64,000 nt of DNA, from assembly GCA_009809945.1 (NCBI GenBank), contig WTPW01000506.1:62001-126000 (forward strand), in the 5' to 3' direction. A model generated the notes under the pieces. That model was not told where the DNA came from. It saw only the letters and a list, made by a program, of their open reading frames with translations, and did not search any database. The translations under genes and the position numbers were made by a program. The first letter of the stretch is position 1; each line of letters starts with the position of its first letter. This DNA comes from Gigaspora margarita (taxonomy: Eukaryota; Glomeromycota; Glomeromycetes; Diversisporales; Gigasporaceae). This document shows, piece after piece, positions 56,191 through 64,000 of this stretch.

Positions 56191-58467
56191 AAAGTTTGAC
56201 ACGTGAATATCATATGAAAGATGAATTTCATGGGTACACTGGGTATTTTCATGTAAAATGTGCCTTACTCGGCATTGTCCGTGAATGATATGCAGGATTG
56301 AGGTGAACTAGTGGTGTGCTGATAATGCTCATAAGCATGGGCATTGTACGAATGAATTTAAAAATTTTGTACCTTATTTTATATTTGTACAAGGCGAACT
56401 ACATGCCCATAATGCGCAGAAATTGAAAAAATAAACCAGGGTGAGCAATTTGAGGCATTCCAAGAATTTCATATTGATAATGTGCAGGAAGTAAAATTTT
56501 TTGTTAAAACTTCGTAAAATAATTTACTATCTATGTTTGTGTTATCATCATTATTATACACATTCAAGAGGTACCTTGCAAAGTAATAAGCTTTGCCTGA
56601 AAAAAGGTGAAGCGAAAAAGGCCGAAAGCTACATAAAAAGATATACAGTATGCCCAAAAATAACTTTGCTTATATGACTTTTATAGCTCTGTTTGAATCT
56701 TTGTTAGCGTTTGACTTTATTCATTAAAAAAATTGTGAACGAATCTATAGTTACACTGCCTACAATTATAATAAAAAAAGAAAAAAAAAAGAAATTTCTA
56801 CATATTAAGTTTGCATGTATATTGCATTACAGTATCAGAATTACAGATAAGGAGATTTAAAATAGCCTATTTTTTAAAGCAAGCTATCTAGAAAGCTTAT
56901 CTCATTTTCGATAAAGTTTCAAGTGTTTTATATTTATGTGATTAATTTATTATTTAATATTGTATAACGTAATCAGACATTAATGATCTAAATGTACTGT
57001 CGTGTGTAACACTACGTGCAGCACCAACAGGGAGGCGAAGAGTATGATTGAATCCTATGATTGGCTAAATAATATAATGACAATAAATCTAAACAATATA
57101 TAATCGAAATTTCACACGATCAAAAATTCAGGTACAAAATTGGATTGGATCATTATATTTATTTGGCTAAAAGTACCATGCTGAGATGAGGCGGCAATTT
57201 TTTTAATTTGCCATTTATATTTAGTATAAAAACATAATGCACTTCGCATCTGGTAAATGTGTACCAAGTTGGTATGTCATAGTGGCTAGATGATATTAGA
57301 GTAATCAATAATATAAGAACAATAAATAATATTGACTTTATCCGCTAATGGTAGTATCTAAAAGGACAAATTCTATTAAAGCATTAATCTATTCAACATC
57401 ATTTATATTGTGTTTTATAAAATATTAATCGATTAAACATCATTTATATTGTGATTTATAAATGGAATTCTTTATCTTTTTATGTTCATTTATTTATCTA
57501 TTTATTTTTTTGTTGTTGTACTAAGAAAGATGAACTTTAATTCTTGTTCCATTTCGAACCAATTCTTTTGAAAAGAATTTTAGTTACATGACAAATAATT
57601 GCATTTTTATGAACTTTTTTTAAGTTTTACTTTAATATTATCGATTTTAGTAAGAAAGTTAACAATAAATTTGGAATAAAATAAAATTAAACTACACTTA
57701 CGAAAGAAACACTGTTTATTTATATACAATACAGTAAAAATAGCAAGACAATAATAGTGACATTATATAATCAACATGTAAAATCATTCTAGATTTTCGG
57801 CTCAGCCATTAACCTGGTACTGTAACACTTTCCAGATGGATAAAGTAATAGTATGCACTTAATTACGAATTTGAAAGTTGATCAATCGAACCAAAAAATT
57901 TAATAAACACAAACTTGAATGTGGGTCCAGAACAGAAATACTTGAGCAACACCGAGCAACACAAATAGATTTAAGCGGCGCGGATAGATAATGAAATAAT
58001 ATGTTAGTAGATAATATGATTAAAATCCATTATAAAATATATCTTCATCAAAGAGGAAATGTGGCAGTTAATGAGTACGGAAAAAAAAATTAAAAGTTAT
58101 GCACGTGAACAAACATGGACAAATCTATGCATATTTTTGATATATCCGGAAATAATAGTAAAAAAAAAAAAAAAATAATAATAATAATATTGTAGAGGGT
58201 TAAATAATATTATTGAAGGTTAAAATAATATTATTGGAAATTAATTGGTATCCGGCTAATTTTACATGTGATACCTATCGTTCTTGGTTTTGCACAACAC
58301 TGTCGTGCAGTTACTCGATTCCTTAATAAATTAGCAAAGTTATGCGAAATTTTATCTTAAAAAATTAAATCAATAAAAAGAGACAAAGTTTCTTTTTTAC
58401 TGAAATACAACCCACGTCATTTAATGAATCATTGAAGATTCCATTCCTTTAAACATTTATTCAGAAG
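56191..58467. other. Upstream region of the P450 gene; no other gene
   Basis: Long AT-rich stretch. CATCATTTATATTGTG(T/A)TTTATAAA occurs twice in tandem at about 57398-57472. A-runs lie near 56767 and 58160. The P450 transcription start cannot be set by eye; the codon context at its ATG is CAGAAGATGG. Confidence 0.4.
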
Positions 58468-60241
58468 ATGGCAATTTATAATATTCTTTCTACCTTTAAA
58501 GTTACCGATTTCCTTATTCTTATCGGATTCTCTTTCATTACTTATCTTTGTCAATTCTATTATAAATATTTTACGCGTCCTAATAAATTACCCGGACCAA
58601 TACCTCTTCCCTTTTTAGAATGTAGTTATTTGTTAACAGGTAATAGTAAACAACTTTTTATGTCACTCCAGGAAAAATATGGAGACATCTGTGAATTTTA
58701 TCTTACCGGATCACGAAGGATTGTAATTTCGCGTCCTGATTATATCGAAAAAATTTTAACACCTTCATCTAAGGATTCTACATTCATGTTAAGGTTTCCT
58801 TATTTTGAAGGACTTGTAGAACTTGGAGTATCTGGAAGAGGCATAATTTCAAATCATGATATAAAAAGTTGGAGATTCAACCGTCAATTCTTTGACAATG
58901 CAGTTTTAAAACCAAGTTTTAATAATGAGGCTGTGGAATGGTCTAATATATTGACTCAAGAGTTAGAAAAATATTGGGAATCTCTTGGAAAATTAAGCTT
59001 ATCTAATGATAATTTACAAGATAATGAATGGTCACTTCAAACAGATATAACGAAATGGGCTCATAGATTTGCGTGTGACATGATTACAATTGTAATAACC
59101 GGAGAAAGATCTTATTCAATGGCTTCACATCATAATGCTTTTAATCCTGTAAAAATAACACACTCTGATACAGTCATTGAAGATTCAGAAAAATTTATTC
59201 AAGGATTTAAAAATCACCTTGCCGGATTTATTCTCTTTCTATATTTTAACCCATTCTTACGTCACTATGCGCCATTTATCAAAGATCAGGTTAAAGCAAC
59301 ACTTGATAATCGTGATTACTTGTTTGAAATATTAGATACAATGATTAAGAAGAGAAGACAAGAAATCGAAGAGATGCCAGTAGGAACTGAATTAAAGAAT
59401 GATATGTTGACATCTTTAATTATTACTAATACTGAAAGAGATGTGAGTCGTGTAAATATTGCTAGAGATAATATCTTTAGACCAATGACAGACGTTGAAA
59501 TAAGAGGTAATTTACTTGATTCTTTTCAAGGTGGAATTGACACTGTAAGTATTACTTTAATAATATTTTTGAGTAATTAATTATATTTTGAGTAATTACT
59601 GTAATTACATTCTTAATAATTATTATATTTATTAATTCTTTAAAAAAATTTTTTAGACGGCAAATACATTCAGTTTTATAGTCTATTATGTCTGCCAACA
59701 TCCTCAAGTTAAACAAAAAATGATTGATGAAATTGATTCAATATTCCCTCCAAATACTTCTTATCATTTAAAATATGATGATCTCTTAAAATTGGAATAT
59801 TGTGATGCAATTATTAATGAAGTTAGTCGACTTCACCCAATTGTAATTGAACTCCAAAGATATGTTAAAAATCCTTGCGAAATAGCTGGATATAGATTTG
59901 AAGCTGGAACAGTAATTCATATAAATACTAATGGTATTCATACACATAAAGATCATTGGCCTAATCCTGAAATTTTTGATCCAGATCGATTTTATAAAAA
60001 AAGTGAAAGCAAAAATATGAATAACAAAGTAAGCCATAAATTTTCATTGTTAACATTTGGTGGTGGTTTACGTATCTGCCCTGGAAGAAGGTTAGCAATG
60101 ATTGAATTACTTTCATTAATGGTAATATTATTTGGAAAACATTATGTTGAGTTAGTTGATATGAATGCTAAGTTGAACGTGAATTATGCTGCAACAACTA
60201 CTTGTGGGGAGTTGCCAATTAAGATTAAACTCAGAAAATAA
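58468..60241 (+). CDS. Cytochrome P450 monooxygenase, 553 aa, two exons
   Basis: A haem-thiolate monooxygenase that inserts one oxygen atom into a substrate using electrons from a P450 reductase, anchored in the endoplasmic reticulum. Exons 58468-59544 and 59657-60241 join across a 112-bp GTAAGT...TTTTAG intron, phase 0, exactly inside the I-helix motif GGIDT|T. Landmarks: membrane anchor at residues about 13-33 (FLILIGFSFITYLCQFYY); Pro-rich hinge RPNKLPGPIPLPF at 37-49; oxygen-binding I helix at 354-360; ExxR in INEVSRLHP (Glu414, Arg417); DPDRF in the PERF region; haem loop FGGGLRICPG with Cys500 as iron ligand. Length is normal for a microsomal P450. No stops or missing catalytic residues, so it is probably functional. 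Substrate and CYP family cannot be told from motifs; glomeromycotan P450s are often linked to sterol or lipid oxidation, but this is only context. Confidence 0.93.
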
Positions 60242-60808
60242 CTATTGTAGTCTATTTTTTATTATTTGTAATATTTTATTTTTTTATAATATTATATCTA
60301 TTAATTAAAATAAGATATTTCTATATTTCTTATATTTCTTATGAATTTTTTTTAAAAAAGAACAAACGGCTAATGACAAGTATAAACATGTGTTTGTTTA
60401 TTTGATCTAAATATTTTTAAAGTGTGATTTTAAAATGATGATTAAAATTGCACCATAATTGCTTTAATCAACAAGTTTAAAAGATAAAAAGATATGGCGA
60501 TTGCCTGAGCTTGATAAAACGTTATAATTTCGAATGGAAAACTTTGAGTAGAAATTTAAAAGAAAATATTGTATTTACAATAGTCTAACAGGGGTGAATT
60601 TAGAAAACAAGTAACCTTTCCATCATAAAAACCCTGATAATGACGACAGTTCCTTTGCAGAATAAATGGTTGGAATTAGAGTGTCCAGAATTCTGCAATC
60701 GCTGACTTCTGCAAAATTTGCAGTGCATTTGTCGAATTCAATAAATTTGTAGAATTTGCGGAATTTGCAGAATCCGCAGTTAACTAGCGTATTTTAATTG
60801 GTCTAATG
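60242..60808. other. Downstream of P450; GCAGAA-type relic
   Basis: No gene. At about 60675-60785, CAGAATTCTGCAATCGC, GCAAAATTTGCAGTGC and TTGCGGAATTTGCAGAATCCGC form a cluster like the subterminal repeats of the hAT-like element at 19193-19591. Ends and target duplication were not found. Confidence 0.45.
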
Positions 60809-60926
60809 TTTTTTTTTTTTTTTTTTTTAGTTTATTAATATATAAGGTGCGCTTATGGCGCTTTATTTATTATGTACATAAAAATTTACAAATTTACAAT
60901 TATTTAAGAAATTTTAAGGCCGATAT
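60809..60926 (-). mobile_element. Very short 5'-truncated retroposon, 118 bp
   Basis: A T-run (60809-60828) is a poly-A tail on the minus strand. GTCTAATG lies at 60801-60808 and 60927-60934. The RNA-sense strand has GCGCCATAAGCGC about 25 bases before the tail, a 4-bp stem with a 5-base loop. It lies immediately downstream of the Fanzor locus. Confidence 0.6.
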
Positions 60927-61139
60927 GTCTAATGATTTTGAACTCGTAGAATGTGCAGAATTTGAGGCGTAGCTTATTGTCAGCCTGAAATAATACTTAA
61001 CAATAGTTTTGTCAAATCCCCTACTAAATAATATCGATAGTGCTGGTTGGTGTGTACAATTATGTGCGGATGGCTTGAATCGATCAATAATATACATAAA
61101 TAGTCAACTATAGTTAATTACTATATATAAAATAATCAA
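60927..61139 (-). other. Sequence 3' of the Fanzor gene; possible guide-RNA region
   Basis: In described TnpB and Fanzor loci the guide RNA derives from the 3' end of the gene and the adjoining element end. This 213-bp stretch is the matching place here. Seen: a partly self-complementary TAGTAATTAACTATAGTTGACTA segment just after the stop and a more GC-rich part at about 61000-61080. No conserved fold was demonstrated, so the assignment rests on position alone. Confidence 0.25.
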
Positions 61140-62160
61140 TTAGTGCGTGTATATAGTGAGTTCATTATATACAAACAGAAGCAAAGCCCGGAGAAAAATT
61201 CCCCGGGCGCCATTAAAATCTCTATCAATCACGACTCCACATTCATTACACCTGAACACCTTGCTTCCACCCAAGTTGTGTTTGATAAATCCACAGACAG
61301 CAACTGAATAAAAACAATAAGGCATTAGAGGTAATAAAAAAAGATAAAGATGAAAGAATGATATGCAGCTAGATTACCTGCAGGTTTTGCTTGTGTAAGC
61401 TTCATTCTGGATGATCACTTTTTTACCCAATTCTTCAACCTTGGAAATAAGACGTTCACGAAATCGACCGTGAGACCAGGTAAGCATTTTNCGAACCGTT
61501 TTGGAATTGATTTTCCGATTAAGGCGATGAGACATAGCAGATCCATTGTAAGGTGGTATAATGATAACATCAAAATTAGTAAGAAACCATAAAGCAACCT
61601 TCTTGTGACACTCTTCAATAAGATTTCGGATGCGACATCGTAGGCGGGCCTGAGCTCTCTTTATTAAGTTTCGTTCTTTAGAAGGAGCAATGAGTAGTTC
61701 TACAAAACGTAAATAATCAAGAAAATAGTAAGACATCTGTACAAGAGAACAAAAAAAGACACAACATACTGAGAAATAAGATCATCCAGANATAAAGATA
61801 AACGGAATACACGATTGATATCTAAGTTACCAAACCAACCACAACCCTTGGATGGAGAATACCAAGCCCAACCAGTACGAACACTGGGATCAATAGCAGC
61901 AACGTTAAGATTTTCAGCAACTAGGATATCATTGCAATTTTTAACATTTTTACCTACAGTAATAATAAAAGAATGAATCAATAACCGCGAATAAGAAAAA
62001 AAACAGATATCAGAAAACTTAATAATAGAAGTTTGAGTGTTGTTAAACACCTCTGTGCATTAATTGGTGTTGCCTTAACATACCATATACCCAAACAATG
62101 TCCAATATCATAATTTCCTATATATATCAACTTAGAGTCCATCAAGACCTTTCCTTCCAA
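61140..62160 (-). pseudogene. Fanzor (eukaryotic TnpB-like RNA-guided nuclease), incomplete
   Basis: Minus-strand pieces show the RuvC fold of Fanzor/TnpB. RuvC-I: NVAAIDPSVRTGWAWYSP, catalytic Asp codon at 61889-61891. Then the LDDLIS helix and the helical KERNLIKRAQARLRCRIRN. RuvC-II region: FDVIIIPPYNGSAMSHR, where TnpB has a catalytic Glu and many Fanzors do not, followed by KMLTWSHGRFRERL and IQNEAYTSKTC with a conserved Glu. After a likely intron (GTAATC...TTCAG) come the zinc ribbon half FRCNECG and RuvC-III DRDFNGARGIFLRAL. Upstream, GIWYVKAT recalls the wedge domain, but no N-terminal start was recognised. The exon joins near 61737-61769 and 61303-61380 do not keep frame under simple GT-AG models, and two unresolved bases (61491, 61791) lie within it. 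It is either a decayed copy or a real gene with errors. Confidence 0.82.
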
Positions 62161-63033
62161 ATTCGGCCAATTGTGGTTCTTTCAGCGATGTTCATGATGC
62201 AGTGGGAAAAAAATGGATTATTATCTTTATGGCGGTTTATTAACTTTGTAATTTGTTTATTATGAAGGTATTTGATATAAAACTTGAGTGGTTCACGACA
62301 ATATTGAGAACAAATAGTAATTGTTTTGCTGATTATTCTTTTTTATTATTAAAAATAAAAAATAATATAATGGTTTTTTTTTAAAATGCTTAATGTATAA
62401 CAAATTTAATAATTAAAAAACTTAGAGAACATAATTATTGGTACTATGCATTTATATCATGTTATCATGTTAATACATATATCAATTAGTTCACTTTTTA
62501 TATTATACCATGATGATGGTTTTAATGCTGGACTGTTTTAAATCAACTTTTGTGATCTTAAATATTCTAACTAAAAAAAAAAAAAATCATGTGTGTTTGT
62601 TACGAATTGGTTTTTGTTAAAGAAACAGTTTTCGCATATTATTATTTTATAGTTTTTATTTTAAAATATCGTTGTTTTAAATTCGTCTTTTATGACTTTG
62701 CCAAAGCACAATTAAAAAGTGCACTTAAATCAATGGCTGAAAAGCGTAAGGCAAATTTGCATACAAAACTTATTAATGAAATAACCAAGCATTTAAATAA
62801 AATTTCCATTAAAGAACTTCAAATTATATATGATAAAATCTTTAATAACTCGAATATTAAATTAATACTCCAACACATATAACTTAATAATCCATATGCC
62901 TGAAATCAACATTTTATCTTTTGCATAATATGAGATATTCATACGAAAACAATAGAGTTATAAAGAGACCATGGAACCCTGGTTGTTTCTGTATTTTGAT
63001 TCGCAAAGTCTCAATTCTGCGCTTTATGATTTA
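62161..63033. other. Upstream of Fanzor; mostly no gene
   Basis: AT-rich, with A- and T-runs. It contains one small coding candidate at 62589-62882 and nothing else that I can support. Bounding repeats of a Fanzor-carrying element were not found here. Confidence 0.4.
62589..62882 (+). CDS. Small hypothetical protein or exon fragment, up to 97 aa
   Basis: Not recognised. The second half is strongly helical and Lys-rich (QLKSALKSMAEKRKANLHTK, then INEITKHLNKISIKELQIIY) and looks like genuine protein, whereas the first 35 residues are hydrophobic and may be intron (a TTTATAG lies at about 62647). It may be the last exon of a decayed gene; an alternative start at the Met before AEKRK gives about 49 residues. 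No domain and no partner nearby. Confidence 0.3.
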   Translation: MCVCYELVFVKETVFAYYYFIVFILKYRCFKFVFYDFAKAQLKSALKSMAEKRKANLHTKLINEITKHLNKISIKELQIIYDKIFNNSNIKLILQHI

Positions 63034-63309
63034 CCGTATAGCGCGCCATAAAGTACCCCCATATATTAGTACCCGGGTACTGTATTAGTCTAACGGCCTT
63101 GAAGATCGATATATACCCGGGTACTATATTGTTCACGCAGCCTTAAAATTTATTTATACTCGAGTACTATATCTATCTCTCCCAGAAAAACTACCCGTAA
63201 TATGTATTCAAAATGGGATCGATCAACCCCTACCGAACACAGTACCCCCCATACATAGTACCCCCAACCATACACAGTACCCCGGGGTACTTTATGGAGC
63301 GCTATACGG
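63034..63309. mobile_element. mariner-like MITE, 276 bp, TA duplication
   Basis: TA at 63032-63033 and 63310-63311. Ends CCGTATAGCGCGCCATAAAG and, as reverse complement, CCGTATAGCGCTCCATAAAG, both continuing as TACCCC. The interior repeats AGTACCCGGGTACT or AGTACCCC motifs at least six times. It is far more GC-rich than its surroundings. Confidence 0.88.
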
Positions 63310-63952
63310 TACGTTCCAGAAATGCCTTCCGAAAGTTTCCGATGTAGAATATGATCGAACTTAAATTAATTACGAGGGTAAATTTTTCAGAAAAGTTCCG
63401 AAAAAACTGTTGATTATCTGTAGCGATAAAAATAGCGATAATCGATCGTCCCTAATTAATTTTAAAATTTTGTTTTTCCGCTCCCAACGTCGCACGATAT
63501 TATCGCATTGTTGCATAATTCCACGTCCCAATATGATCACATGACGGGGATTTGCATGTTATAAATCACATTTATCACTACATTTATAATGATTTATTTT
63601 CATTAATTGTTATCACCCCGGTGGAATATATTATTACCAATATATTCGGATACAAGCATCAAGTACTGTATATTAAACGATGCACAATTATATAATTATA
63701 CATTCGGTATATATTTGTATTTATGCAGCATAATTGATCGTTATCTTGCCATCAGTTATACCTATTTTAGTCATACGCCTGTTTTTTCGCCCTAGCGATA
63801 TTGGGTTAGTTGATATATAGTATAATTTTATGTGAGAGCTATACCAGTATACTGGTTTGGTTGAATTTGTGGCACATAGGTCATATGAAATGTGAAATGA
63901 AATATATTAGGTTAGTATAGTATCGGTCAAAAAATAGCAAATTGTTAATTTT
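63310..63952. other. No gene recognised
   Basis: No domain-bearing open frame and no terminal repeats seen. Confidence 0.4.
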
Positions 63953-64000
63953 GCTATTGATCATGCTATTGATCATGCTATTGATCATGCTAGTGATCGT
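63953..64000. repeat. 12-bp tandem repeat at the window end
   Basis: Four units of GCTATTGATCAT, the last varied to GCTAGTGATCGT, running off the window. Confidence 0.85.

Noticed and set aside
59786-60037. Antisense open frame within the P450
   Set aside because: Shadow of the second P450 exon; no features of its own.
61737-61769. A 33-base GT-AG intron in the Fanzor
   Set aside because: Too short for typical fungal introns and it does not restore the reading frame.

Overview
The window reads as nuclear DNA of a Rhizophagus-type arbuscular mycorrhizal fungus (Glomeromycotina). It is very AT-rich and most of it is transposon. The few host genes belong to families expanded in that group (BTB-BACK, SPRY, cytochrome P450), have short GT-AG introns, and sit among transposase and LINE families typical of these fungi. 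The organism is inferred from protein style and composition; no marker gene is present.

Only three host genes can be modelled. On the minus strand a BTB-BACK gene (15186-16313, 2 exons) is followed 29 bases later by a SPRY-domain gene (14009-15156, 6 exons). On the plus strand there is an apparently intact P450 (58468-60241, 2 exons). A fourth locus, 61140-62160 minus, is a Fanzor: a eukaryotic relative of TnpB, the RNA-guided nuclease of IS607/IS200/605 elements. It shows RuvC motifs and a zinc ribbon but does not join into one clean frame.

Layout. 1-1.5 kb: giant foldback. 2.3-12.9 kb: a decayed minus-strand Ty3/gypsy fossil split by a 3.9-kb piggyBac and at least seven smaller insertions. 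13.4-13.9 kb: hAT-like relic with a nested MITE. 14.0-16.3 kb: BTB and SPRY genes. 17.0-19.85 kb: hAT and MITE cluster. 20.0-27.9 kb: a PIF1/Helitron-type helicase relic between long inverted repeats of about 1.2-1.5 kb, the right one opened by a 3.9-kb TIR element. 28.2-31.2 kb: a perfect hairpin and a second foldback. 31.4-33.2 kb: 5'-truncated LINE. 33.8-43.4 kb: a DDE transposase gene split by a 7.36-kb LINE. 45.0-50.5 kb: a hAT-like element holding a TIR element that holds a second copy of its own family. 50.5-58.4 kb: mostly unassigned. 58.5-64 kb: P450, Fanzor, mariner-like MITE.

Many insertions can be bounded to the base by terminal inverted repeats plus target duplications: TTAA for piggyBac, TTA for a Harbinger-like MITE, TA for mariner-like, 8 bp for hAT, 9 bp for Mutator-like, 11-16 bp for retroposons. 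This gives a readable order of insertion. No ribosomal RNA genes, complete tRNA genes or CRISPR arrays were seen. All assignments were read by eye without database searches.
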